NCBI RefSeq assembly: GCF_040115645.1
Contig: NC_089565.1
Span: 2,542,001 to 2,606,000 of the forward strand
Source: Euwallacea fornicatus
Lineage: Eukaryota; Arthropoda; Insecta; Coleoptera; Curculionidae
DNA length: 64,000 nucleotides
Direction: 5' to 3'
A program made the position numbers and the translations under genes. This document shows, one piece after another, positions 13,331 through 24,723 of the stretch. The notes under the pieces are model-generated. The model searched no databases. It had not been told where the DNA came from and was given only the letters and a program-made list of their open reading frames with translations. Position 1 is the stretch's first letter. Each line of letters starts with the position of its first letter.

Positions 13331-15609
13331 TGCATCTGCAGCACAGCGACATACTTAGAACATTTTCTATGTGGAGAGGAGATTTCATTGAGTGACAAAG
13401 TTATTCAGGTTTTTGTCCCGTCAGCTTACTTAAAAATTACTAAAACATCTGTTCGAGGTGACATCAACATGATGCAGAATCGTCTCTCTACGGAGTCAGT
13501 ATGGAATATATGAAAATTATTGAAGCATTTTCTGCAACATCTGGCTACTACAAAATTATTGATATTACATTAGTTTAGCATAGAGGTCAAAGCCCTTTTC
13601 GCATCTTCAGGTGGCGGTCTCTGATGATTTTGGCTTGCTACCGTCCGAAGGGCGGTTATATTGTGAATCGCTTTGGGACTGCCAGGTTGAGCTGGGCTTA
13701 TGTGAACTTGAATGGGTGAGAAAATTTACCATGTTATCAGGCACCTTAGGGCTCTCGTCAAAAAAATAAAGTATGATTACAAGGGTCCGAAGCCACATTG
13801 CGCAGGGCGCGCTTTAATGTGTCTAAGAGCAACAGCACTGAGCAATCCTTGATCGACCCCTAGGCAAGTGAGGCTATTTTCGAGGTAAGCCTAGTTTTGA
13901 TTATTTCGGCCCCTTGTCACACGAAGTACCAGCAAATTAATTACACGGATAAACATAGTTTGTTAGAAGAACTGACTGATAACATAGGACAAAGAGAGGG
14001 GAGGAGGATCACCATCAGACCACCAAAATAAAAGCGGAAGCTAAAAAAGAGTGACCCTTCCTCCGCGCGGGAGGGGAGGATGATTGCTGGTCAGACGTGG
14101 ATCTCAGTCAGTGGGAGGAGAGGCGGAGTTAAAAAAAGGAAAATTACCGGCACATCTCTTGGTTGCGAGAGAGATGAAAAGGCCCGAAAGGGGCAATTTT
14201 CAGAAGATGAATAAAAAAGATAGAAATAAAAATGATTAAAGGAACGCATCAGTCCCTTCGGAAAGAGACTTTAACGAATTTCCAAGCAAGGCTTGAATAA
14301 TCCTTTTCGAAATATCATGGAAACCAGAAGCCGTTTTGTCGTGCTCCACATATGTGACTATTGGACGCCCGACAACAAAGAAAATTTTTTTCAAATGCTG
14401 CTGATCTCTCAGATTTTTGGCAGAGTTTTTTTTATCAGTTTTTTTTATCTATTAGTTTTTTTTTTTTAATTTAAAAGTTTGTAAGGAAAATTGCCTTCTA
14501 TAAACGTTACGCAATATGACGCTAAAACAGATCACCCAGTCTGGTGAGTCACCGCACGGAAGCTCGTAGAGAAAACTCTCCCCCACGAGCCCACTGCTCG
14601 GCAAAGGACTCGCACGAAGGATTCCCGAATGATGCTTTCAGTGAAGGGCCCTTGTAAATATCACCCGAGGGGTATAATTACCGATTAGTATTTGAAAACT
14701 GTTTTACCATGTAAGTAAATAGAGTGTCTGAGCATTGGGAAGACAAGCATTAAAGCAGTTAGACCAGCCAGTGCATCGTGTGAAGGATCGATTCTAAAAG
14801 TACTTCATTCGACTTGGCAGTTAGGATAAATTAGAAAATTTAATTTAAAGAAGTAATAGTTAACAGTTATCTATTCGATGGGGCACAAGGATAATGCAGT
14901 ATGAACTAACAGGCAAATCTAAAAGTTGTTAATTAAATTCCATTGCTGAATGCGATACTTGAAAAATATATTTTTTTTATCCGAACTGTTTAGCTGCAAA
15001 ACCGCCACAATATAACGGATAACGGGGAGTTTTCGCGTTGAAATTTTGCGAATTTTTCTAAATCGGCGAATTCGATTTTAACGAAGATTTTCGTCGGCTT
15101 AAGTGAGTAAATTAAGTCAGTTCGGAAGTCTTATCGTTCTGCCTTTTAACTGTTTAGATCGCTCTCGGCCATATGTCAAATCGGATGTTTGTAAAAATGA
15201 TCTAATGAAATAACAAAATTTGAAGAAAAATTTCACCGGGAACATTAGTATAGATTTCTATGTCTTCCGTGTAACACTTCCTTCGTTTTATATATTACCG
15301 TATAACACTTTCTTATTGAAACTTAATATCAGGTTATAGCCAGATGTGTTTTGTCAAAGTCTTCCATAAACAAACCAGCGGGATATCGACTACTACACTG
15401 CACTGATGCATATTGCGAATTCTAGATGCAATCTTAGCAAGTATTAGATGGAGATTGAACAAGACACGAACGAGGAGAATGTAGATTACTATCAACAGAT
15501 TGCCATCATATACATTTGCATGCTTCTGGGACAAATGATTGTTTAACCTATGGCTCGATTAAGTTCAAAATCCAACCGAAAAAAGTGCAAGACCCTAAAG
15601 TGATACATA
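13331..15609. other. No recognised gene
   Basis: No coding sequence, tRNA or transposon end could be recognised. A purine-rich stretch lies at about 13,990-14,180, and a GC-richer block at about 14,540-14,670 has no identified function. Confidence 0.4.
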
Positions 15610-16605
15610 CAGGGTGGCCTAGCGGAAAGGTTGCGCCAGTGTTTAAGATGCGAATGCGGAAAAACTCTCGGAGTCGCCGACTTTCGAGTTTGGGGGGACA
15701 ACTTTCTAATTGTGGTTCCAACCCTTTGGCTTCAGTCGAAGCTGACCAGGGTGATAGTTACCCTCAAAATTTCTAATGACGAGGGGTACCTCATTTTAAA
15801 GGAGTATAACCTCCGAGTTTGAGGTCACCGCCATTCTCCCCTTCGACATGGCAGCTTGTGACAGTCAGAGGGTTTCGGTTACTAATTCGTTTACGATAAG
15901 AAAATGCGCAGGCTTCAAAATAAGGGTAAAAAGACCTTTAAATGTGAGAAATCGCTGAATCGTTTCGGCGGAGACGAGTTTTACCCCTCAAATTAAAAAG
16001 GGCACGTTCCTTTATTGCTGATTGTTTTCTTAGAAAAGGTGGGTAAATGAAAAAAAGGCTGCACATTACCTTTCCGATCGATTTATTAAAAGGCTGAAAA
16101 TGGCCGCCATTTATGTCCATGTAATAAAATAAATTTCGTTCAAAGCGTTTACATTACATAATATTTCGGGAGTGATTCAGGGGCATTGGTGAATTATACG
16201 ATTAGAGGTGAAGCTCGCCTCCTCAAAACGATTCAGTGATATTTCATTTTGAAAGGTCTTCTTGCCCTTGTTCCGAGGTCTGCAACTTTTATTTTAATCA
16301 ATTAATTGTTAACCAAAGGCTTTTTTCTTCACGGACTTTGATGGGCCGTCTCGTAAACGGGGATAACAGCAGCGACTTCAGACTCGGAGATTACAACCAG
16401 GGTACAACTATCCTTAACGTGAGGTGTCACTCGGTGCCCCTGCCATTCGAAATTTCGAGGGTGCCTATCAACCCTGTACAAGGATTGAAGTTGCAGGGTT
16501 GAAAACATGATAAAACAACGTCATTCCCGAATCAAAAATCGAGGGGTCGAAACTTTTTTACACATTTTCGGTGTAAGTACTGAAAATGGAGGAGCAGAGA
16601 GTGTG
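15610..16605. mobile_element. Diverged foldback element, about 1.0 kb
   Basis: Two inverted arms of roughly 300 bp or more are recognisable. Left-arm landmarks at 15,716-15,830 (CAACCCT...CAGGGT-GATAG...ACCCTC-AAATTTC) recur on the minus strand at 16,390-16,510. A further pair, AAGACCTTT...CTGAATCGTTT, lies near 15,928-15,965 and, inverted, near 16,225-16,262. The left end, CAGGGTGGCCTAG, follows a TA at 15,608-15,609; the right end is poorly defined. No protein is encoded. The arms have diverged, so it is old. Confidence 0.6.
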
Positions 16606-17873
16606 CTCGATCATTTCGTACATTACCTGGAAGCTTCTGAAACAGGAAAAATTTCCTTAAGGAGTTAATTCGTGGTTTACTAAGTTGGTTACGATGGCAC
16701 ATGGGACAGTAAGCTGTTGCAACGGAAACTAGAATTCCTTGTTGTTACGTTTTTGCAGCCTCGACATTCATGTCAACAAGGCTAAGCTCTGCAAAAAGCT
16801 CTTGAAGTGCCGAGCTCTCCCCATGCGAAAACCAAAGAGGTGCATCGCCGAAGGCAATATGAATCCAATAATGACGTGGGACGGATTGTTACGCACATAC
16901 AGGGTGGTGCGAAGAAACAAACCGATCCGCTATTCGCAGGATCGTTAATTATAAAGAAATCAAAGGGTGGAAAATTTGATTTCTATTTCTTAAAGCTTTA
17001 AGACATGGAAGGTGTTAAAGTTTCCTTTTTTTTTCTTAAATCTCCTGCATATTTATAGAGATTAACTTGTAATCTGGGGAATAATCAACTCATTGGAGCC
17101 AACATACTTAGACTTCTCAATTATTTTCATGCATCTGTTAGAATATTAAAATATATTCGTTTATCTTATCTAACAGATAATGTATAAACCATTGACGTAC
17201 CACGAAAGAAGGTTGGTGTGGAAAAAGAGGGCCTGGCTAAAAAAGCCGCCCTGTATATTAAAGCTATGAACCAAAAAGAAGTTGAAATTAAACGCCTCAT
17301 GTATCTCAACGTTTTGCGCAATGCGGATACAACTTGCTGTCGTAGGATTTCTGTAGACTTCAGCGCCCATCCGTGGTCATCTGATTGGAGTGTTTTCCGG
17401 GACACTCTGCACAATAAAATTCTCACTACTAATGTCCTATATCGAAAACCGATTCCAAGATGCGACCATCAAACTTTAAAATTGTGGATAAATCTCTTTT
17501 AACCCCTAACATCGCCTCGTAACAAATATGGACGCACTGCGTGACATCGAAGCGTCCAATCGATTGTCCATATTTCGCTACCACATCAAAGAAACGATAT
17601 GCCCTGATGTGAAACGGTCCGCACCACTTCTCTGCAGGTCTGGAAGGATCTGCGTAACATAGAAATTTATTTTTCGCACTTAAAACAATTTAATTCCTGT
17701 GGTTGTGATGTAATTTGTGCTCTGTACATGTGATACTCCACGATAGTCCATCACAAACATGCAACAAAACATCGTATCGCAACGCCGTCACGCACAATTT
17801 CTTGTTACGCATCGAAGAACGCCGTTTTAAAACGCCACGCGTAACTCGGCATTTGCATTATTCGGTCTATATA
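16606..17873. other. No recognised gene; two isolated CAGGG ends
   Basis: TA-flanked CAGGGTGGTGCG at 16,900 and CCGCCCTG at 17,253 face each other 354 bp apart, but beyond the first eight bases the two ends do not match. They may be unrelated transposon scraps. No host exon is visible. Confidence 0.35.
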
Positions 17874-18772
17874 CACGGCGTCCCAAATGAAATTTGCACC
17901 AAGCGAAATCCTCGATTGCGTTCATATTTGGAAAAAATTGCGGAATGTCTCGATTTTAACTTGGAGGAAGACCAATTTTTGCCCTGTTTTCGAAGGAATT
18001 TCTGCATCCCTCCAACGTCAAAAGCCACCCCTTCAAAAACTTCAAGTCGGACGCGGGGCCGAGTCGTGCATCACTTCGTAGCTGCCTTCGTTATCTATGC
18101 AACCCTGTTCTTTTTCAAGTCTCAGCGATTGAATCATCAGAAATCAGAAAATTGTTGTAGCTTCGTTGAAATCTTCAACATCGTTAATCCGTTATTCTCT
18201 CCTTCGATTTTTTTTTAGGTAGGAGGACGATAAGAAATGTTACCTTACCTGCACTAATTTTTACATTTTTAACCCCGCTAAATTTCTTTTTCTACGGCCA
18301 TTCATAGTTAAACATTTCTGTTACATCACCTGCCCTGTGCGAGTTCTTCGAGAACGAATCGTCGCGAGGTGCCGTTCGATCAAGCCAGATATCTCGCAAA
18401 ACGCTAGAGAAACTTTTCGAAATTGCTTGTACGATTACATGGGACTCGGTGGAGAACATCTTGAGCAGCATATTCGTTAAATTGAATTGTTTTTTCACAA
18501 CCACTTTTGTTTCCTTTCGCACTCATCTGGGCAGTGTTCCGAAAAACTTTTAAAAAAGGCACGATTGCATAAGAAATGAAAGCGGCTTCAAAATGACGTG
18601 CCACTCGGTTCCTCTTGCCATTTAAAGTTTTCAGGGAGATGCGGAAATTGCCCTGAAACCAAGATAAAATTTGATCATCCCTCGAGTTAAAACTGACATA
18701 TTTTAGCGTTTTTGCCGCATTTGGACGAAATCGGATAATTCGTGGGGTGCAAATTTTAGTTGGGACATCTTG
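17874..18772. mobile_element. Foldback element, 899 bp, TA flanked
   Basis: Inverted arms of about 240 bp occupy 17,874-18,118 and 18,541-18,772. Landmarks shared in inverted orientation are GTCCCAA...AATTTGCACC at the tips, then TGTC-GATTTTAAC / TGTCAGTTTTAAC, TCCCTCCAACGTC / CTCCCTGAAAAC, and GCTGC/TTCGTTATCTATGCAA versus GCCGCTTTCATTTCTTATGC. The ends are CACGGCGTCCCAA and CAAGATGTCCCAA, with TA flanks at 17,872-17,873 and 18,773-18,774. The open frames here (one of 167 codons at 17,715-18,218, one of 127 on the other strand) are reads of the two arms and not genes. Confidence 0.8.
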
Positions 18773-18924
18773 TACATGCTCTTCCACAGTTCTTTCACTT
18801 CGTCTTGTATACTACAGCGAGTTCAGTCGTCGGACAGCCGTTTTCCCGTACAGTAAAAAACGAATTTCTTATTATTATTCCGAAACGTCATTCATCTCGT
18901 GGAAATTCCTTAACGTTGACGTCA

Positions 18925-19203
18925 TATGAATAGTGCGTCCAAATAAAGGATCCTTTTATTGACCTCTTGTTCAATGGTGAATTTCGATTTGGACCGAACA
19001 ATCTTCAAATTAGCTTGAGCCTTCGGGGTCGCCATTACGAAGTCGTCAACACAAGCTTTAACCAAAGTGACATTGAAAGGTGATTTCTTCTCGATTCCAG
19101 TAATGAGATGCTCCGTACCGGCCCATGACCAAGACCGCAGAGGTATGACTGCTAGGTTGACCCACGACAGTGCCCTCCGAGTGTCTATATAACGTGTCAT
19201 CAA
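18925..19203 (-). pseudogene. Penelope-like reverse-transcriptase fragment
   Basis: A minus-strand frame contains EHLITGIEKK, then LVKACVDDFVMATPKAQANL, then KFTIEQEVN and LYLDAL. In Penelope-like retroelement reverse transcriptases these correspond to the catalytic YVDD block and the following LPFLD block. Here the Tyr is changed to Cys and LPFLD to ILYLD. Only this short part of the palm domain survives, with no GIY-YIG endonuclease nearby, so it is an inactive 3'/5'-truncated scrap. A different reverse-transcriptase class is possible but less likely given the EQEVN-LD spacing. Confidence 0.65.
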
Positions 19204-21212
19204 ACTGGTTTCAAAATAATCTCCACGTTATCGGGAAAATCATTCACACGTATGTTAGCAATGACGAAATCTAAAACTACACAATACACCTAAAAATACG
19301 AAAGTAAAAAATACTTTTCACACAGTGTCGCTGGAGGAGCGCATAGATTAGAACTACAATCCATCATCAATTGTAAGTTCTCGGATTTCAGTATCTAAGA
19401 CGTAAGATGTGGATCGTTTTGTCCCTTCTACACTGCCACCGTTTAGACACAAAGAAGAGACAGCCTAAAGCGTTCAGGTAGCCCATACGTTGACCCTGAT
19501 GACCCTTTTGACCCGCAGAACAGGCTGATGCACGGAATCGGCAGGAGGCGCAAGACGCAAAATGCGTCGCGACGGTCCTTAAACCCGACGTAGACGACGC
19601 CGGCGGACGTTCACCTCGCACCGTGCCGACGGCCGTTTTGACGCAATTTTCAAGGATTATTAAGGCCCTTCTACCTTTCTCTTAAAGACGCACAGATCCT
19701 GATCTAGGAATCGAAGCCAAATTTACTATTCCTTTAGCGACGGCTGACCTGCGCTGACCTCGAGGTCAAAATAAGTGACGTAAAAGGTCGGAACTCTTAG
19801 CATTGACTTTGAGGCTGGTCATAATTAACAGTTCTTCCTGATGCCAGTCCGGTAATAATTTGATAAAATTCCAGTATTTATTGGCCCAGATTTTGATTTG
19901 TGGGTACAAATGCCTCGATACCTCGCGGTGAGAACCGTACCAGCAGAATAAAACACCGCGGATACCGCCTTCTTTATTTATCTCGCATCTCGACACGCGA
20001 GGCAAATATTTTAAGATAATTTACAAACCGATCCGAGCAAAGAAACTGCTTGAAAATTATTATTATTTATTTCGGCACGAGAAGCGCGCATTTTTATACA
20101 AATTCCGAACAATTCGGAAGAGTTCGATGTCTCTATGCCGGTTCCGACCCTTTATCAATCACGAAGCAGGAAGGGCGGCGAAATTACGAAATTAAAAAAT
20201 ATATATGGAGATTTTTCCTGCTGGATGTTCAGCATACCGTAATTTGCCTGGATAATGGACCCTGCCTAGGGTAGAACGGGTCGAGAAGACGAGATGGATA
20301 TTCGATAGTTCGGGAAGTGAAGGAATCTCGAAGGGCGGGGTGGCATCTACGGTAATAAGTTTGCAAGCTGAGCCGGGGAGGCGGGTAGGAGCGGGAACTA
20401 CCAATTACGCCTTATAATAGAGTACTTCATCTGCAACCACATCAATTAGAAAAATTAAATCGCACGTGGCAGAGTGCCAGTTGTGGTACTCGCAAGGGTG
20501 GGGTGAGCGGTACTTACCGCGTGGTTGCAAATGAAATAGGATTTTAGGACGGCGCAAAGAGGATTTCTATTTTGAACAGCCACGGGGTGAATTTTTGGGT
20601 AGGCCTACAGCTCTTTGGGGGGACCTGCAGCTAGCGCTAATCTGTAGACCCCTAGCTTCCACTGAGACGTAAAAATCGTGGGTATCCGAGAGGGTTCTCC
20701 TTGATCAAGATTTTAAGTAACGTCCTTAGGAACTCTAAAAGTTTTAAGGCGAAGATGAAGAACCGTTTTCAAATATTAACAACTCGCATTCCAGCCAAGG
20801 ACAATTTCAGGGCCCTCATTTACAGGTAATTGGGTTTCTATTTATGGATGTAGAATCTGCCCTAGGCTTACCGGAGCAACATTTTGCAGTACCCTGTATT
20901 TATCCAACTCTATATAATCTGTCCATTGCGCCATTCACATATCAATCAAGGTGCACTAATTCGTCAATGCTAAGTTCACAAAATTGCACGTGTACACGTA
21001 AAGTCGATTCCATTGCAAAAGTTTACTTACCTATAGCCCAAGACGTAATTTCCATCCGTAAGTGATCGAATCTTGATCGTTAACGTTCCGCTGTTGATTT
21101 TCGCTCAACTTCAACTCCATAAAATACAGCACAGTACGTACCTTCTGTAATATATAGGAAATAGACGGGAAAAGTCATGATTATGATCAAGCGAGGGAGC
21201 CACTAGGATGTA
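19204..21212. other. No recognised gene
   Basis: No motif-bearing frame was found. TACCCTGTA at about 20,889-20,897 looks like an isolated transposon end. The 19,490-19,620 and 20,270-20,400 patches are GC-richer, without identified content. Confidence 0.4.
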
Positions 21213-21878
21213 CAGGGGGTTATTTAAGGACCTGGCCGAACTTCAATAGGTGATTCCTCAGGTGATTCTAAGACGAAAACTTTATATAAATGTAGGTCCG
21301 ATAATGTTTAGCTCTCAAGATACAGGGTGACAAACTTTTTTAAAATTTTTACGTATTAAAAATATCTCGTAAACAACAAGAAGATGCAAAGTAATATGAT
21401 GTTCAGAGGTGCTGGCAACTTTTAATGTAGTACGAAGGAGTCTTTCAAGCTGGAAATGGTTTTGCCAGCGGCGAGCACACGGTTATATCTAATTCGATCA
21501 CGTGAATCTCGTATCCATTAGATTAATTCCTCTTCAGCGTTGACCGCAGTTCTAAAAACGAAGGATTTTAGATACCCCGAAAGGAAAAAATCTGACGGAT
21601 TTAAATCCGGTAATCTCGGGGGCCACGACTGTGGACCGCGCGATCGATGTTAATTTTGTTAGTGTTCTCCATAAGTTACATCCAGAAAATGACGTGCTAG
21701 AGTGAGGTGGGGCCTCGTTGTGCACGAAGCAGGATGCTCCTCTTTCTGCCAATAAAAAAGTATTTAACACATCTTGAAAACGAAGCATTATCTGACCTGC
21801 GTCACATATTTTTCCTCTTAGAATCACTAGTAAAAAACCACCCCTTGAAGTTTGCCCACGTTCTGTAATAGCACCTCG
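21213..21878 (-). mobile_element. Internally deleted mariner-like element with transposase C-terminus
   Basis: The element is bounded by inverted repeats. The left end CAGGGGGTTATTTAAGGACC...AACTTCAATAGGTGATTCC...GATTCTAAG is matched inverted at 21,800-21,878 (AACTTCAAGGGGTGG...GATTCTAAG). TA flanks lie at 21,211-21,212 and 21,879-21,880. Between the ends the minus strand keeps only the back half of a mariner-like transposase: CFVHNEAPPHSS (second catalytic block, Asp replaced by Asn) and, in a shifted frame, SWPPRLPDLNPSDFFLSGYL (third block). It is non-autonomous and dead. Confidence 0.75.
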
Positions 21879-23880
21879 TATATGTATGCGTACGAATCAT
21901 GTAATAAACATAGTTGGTTAACTGCGGTAGCTACGCTAACGAAAACTAAGGTGAAAACGTAGGAAATGGAATAAGCTGAACCCACTTTATATAGATTTTT
22001 AAGAGTGTGTAGCGACCAAAAGAGATAAACCTTCAGTAAGCAAATGTATTTTAATGGATATTCTAATGGATCTCCATATGTAATAATTACCTCTTAGCTT
22101 CAAGTGTCTATACGCGCTCATGTTAAAAAAAAACATGATGAAGTCCAATTAAAAACAAGTAGATCTGCCTAATTACAGAATTGCTGGTTTCAATTAGTAC
22201 TGACCAACATATCCTAACATGGTCAGCCGTAATTTTATTGAAGGGATCACCTCAATGTATAACAAATCGATGATATTAATGAACTCAATGTTGCGCTCAA
22301 TCCAGAGGAGATTCAACAATAGAGATACTCTATCGTTTATCCATGTATCAACTCGCCAACGAGACTATTACCGACTTAAAACATTGAGCCGCACACCGGC
22401 GTCGCGTTTGAGCTTTACTGTGCTTAATACTGAAATCGTTATGTTTTTTCCAATAAAGGACTGAAATCACACTGTAATTTGTTTTAATGAGCTAAAAATT
22501 ACCGTTATAACAATGTTGCTCGTCCATTGTCATGCAGGAAAAGGATTCATTTATTGAACTACGTGAAGGTGCAATAACGAGGGTTGGGATCCAACGAGGT
22601 GTTCAATGGAAACTTTTGGCAAAACGTGAAGGCAGCGGCATGTAGGGCAGCTCATCAACTGCCCCACACGAGGCGAGCGACTTATGCGCAATCCAGTACC
22701 AGGAAATCTTTGAAGGTGTTAGTCAACGAAGCTGCTAAAAACAATGCGCAAGGAAAACCGAAATGATCAACCGGATTAAGACATGCGCACGCGCGAATTT
22801 GACAGTCTCGACAAGTTCAACTGACTTAAATGAGCAGAAACTTAATAAAACATGTCGTCAAGCATATCTTCCCAAAACGCATCACCCAATTCTGCTGTTC
22901 AAAATCCTTAAGGACTTTCCGGTTCGTCCAGGCCGTCCAAAAGCTATTGGCGTCGTATGTGATGCTTGTCAAAAGCTATTCGCAACATGTGAACATGGAG
23001 TAGAAAATGGTCGGATACCAAATTGGAAAACTTGGCAATGGAGAAAGAACATGTAGAAGAAGAAGAAGAAAAATCTCATCAACCAAATGCCCGTTATGTT
23101 TTTACTTACAGTCAAACTTGGTGATGATTGAGCTCATCACATTTCACTTGCTCCGTGATAAGCCTACATTACCTGTCATTTGCATATATAATATGCATAA
23201 TATAATCATGACAATGAATATGAAAGGAGGTATCACCGTTGATGCTATTATTCAAGACGTGTTGTGATTTTGTGTTTCTGATTCAATTAGTACTTAGTCT
23301 AGATAAATTTATTGTAATTCTCTGAAATTTAGCTAGATCTAGGAGCAATTAAGTGAAAGATTGATTTTTTACAGGAAAAAGTTTAACTTTAAAATTTTTA
23401 GTGTTTATTCGGAAATAGATAGAATGAATATGAAATAAGTAATAAAATTATAAAATGGAAATTAGCAAGCAAATCTGTTTTGCGGTTATTCCACTGGCGG
23501 CAATTGATTATTGCGGATGAATCGAGAATGAAATTGAGCATAAAGAGCCGCAAAATAAAGCAGATACTTAGAGAAATTGACTAAAAAATGAGATTTCGTT
23601 TTGGAATGTGAGATGGCCAGTGTGCGGAATAAATTGATAAAGAGATGTTAACCAGTTTTGGACGGCGCGACTGTGAAATCGCTTGCTGCAGGTTTCAGGA
23701 AATTTCGTAATTCGCACTTAGCTTGAACTGAATTTATAGTTTAAATCTCCTCAGGTCAAGGGCGATAACGAATTAGGAACACTTACGCACAAAAATCGGT
23801 GAGTTTCATGTTCATTTACTCTATATGTAAATTAAAAAAAAAGGTTTTTAAGTCAATAGTATTAGCAATGCTTTTCCCTA
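21879..23880. other. No recognised gene
   Basis: Two adjacent plus-strand frames at 22,584-23,056 together contain basic and Cys-containing segments (VVCDACQKLFATCEHG) but match no family I can name. They lack splice signals that would link them, so I do not call a gene. Confidence 0.35.
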
Positions 23881-24723
23881 TACATGTTGAGGACCAAAAG
23901 TCCCGCATGAATTCGTGAAAAATTGAAGAAAATATTTTTCATGAAAACGCTGGAATATTCCTTTCAGCTGCACATTCTCTGACGTGCGGACATCTCCACA
24001 GGGTTACTCGTGTAGTAAATAAACGCACTTTTTCATTTTTTTTTTCATGAAACCCCTTCGTGAGTTCTTTCAGAAATTCCAAACGTATTTCATGCAACAT
24101 GGCCACATCCCAATTCGACAGGTTTCGAAAAAAGCTAGAACAAATAGAAGTAATGATAGAACTATTAATATTTAATAAATAGCAATATAAACTGTTGTAT
24201 TCTGATGCATTAAAAGTCTGAACTAGACCTGTTGACCTCCCGACAGCAGGTCAGCCGTAATTCATATCCCTCAACAATTTTTCTTGTCTCTTAAGGAGGT
24301 TTCTATTGAACTCCTTAGCTAATTTTATTCCTTAACTCTTCTACATGGTTAGGCGTTTTTAAATGCTGCTTCAGATAACCCAATTAGAAGTTCATAGGGG
24401 CGAGGTCAGGAGATCTAGCGGGTCACTCTCGTTGCCATACTGCGCAAACGCTCCAATAACTGCTGGATTTGGACATGGGTGTGTTACGTGAAATATCTTC
24501 GGGATTTCTCACAGAACTCAAAACCGTCATAATATACATGGGGCTCCGCTAGAGAAAAAATTAAAGAGTGCATTTACCTATCATGCGAGTAACCCTGTAT
24601 GCATGTCCGTTACGTCAAAAAATGCACAACTAAAAACGATATTTGACATGTTCCATTATTTTCATGAAAAATATTTCCTTTGAATATTTAACGAGTTTAT
24701 GCGGGACTTCGGTCCTCCATGTA
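23881..24723 (-). mobile_element. Mariner-like element with ~180-bp inverted repeats, 843 bp
   Basis: The termini TACATGTTGAGGACCAAAAG and, inverted, TACATGGAGGACCGAAGTCC begin arms of about 180 bp. Shared landmarks are AATATTTTTCATGAAAA, GACGT..CGGACAT and CAGGGTTACTCG. TA flanks lie at 23,879-23,880 and 24,724-24,725. Between the arms the minus strand retains a transposase C-terminus, PARSPDLAPMNF-LGYLKQH followed by TPNHVEELRNKI (about 24,300-24,420). This is the third catalytic Asp block of a mariner-like enzyme, with internal stops. The front of the transposase is missing. Confidence 0.75.

Noticed and set aside
13051..13398. Ser/Leu/Pro-rich minus-strand frames
   Set aside because: They are translations of the GA microsatellite.
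16900..17253. A candidate 354-bp MITE with TA-flanked CAGGGYGG ends
   Set aside because: Beyond eight bases the ends do not match and the interior has no inverted structure; could be two unrelated scraps.
17715..18218. A 167-codon plus-strand open frame, one of the longest in the first 40 kb
   Set aside because: It overlaps one arm of the 17,874-18,772 foldback element, and the opposite arm yields a related frame on the other strand. It is repeat sequence, not a gene.
22584..23056. Two neighbouring plus-strand frames with Cys-containing segments
   Set aside because: No family recognised, different frames, and no donor/acceptor pair joining them.
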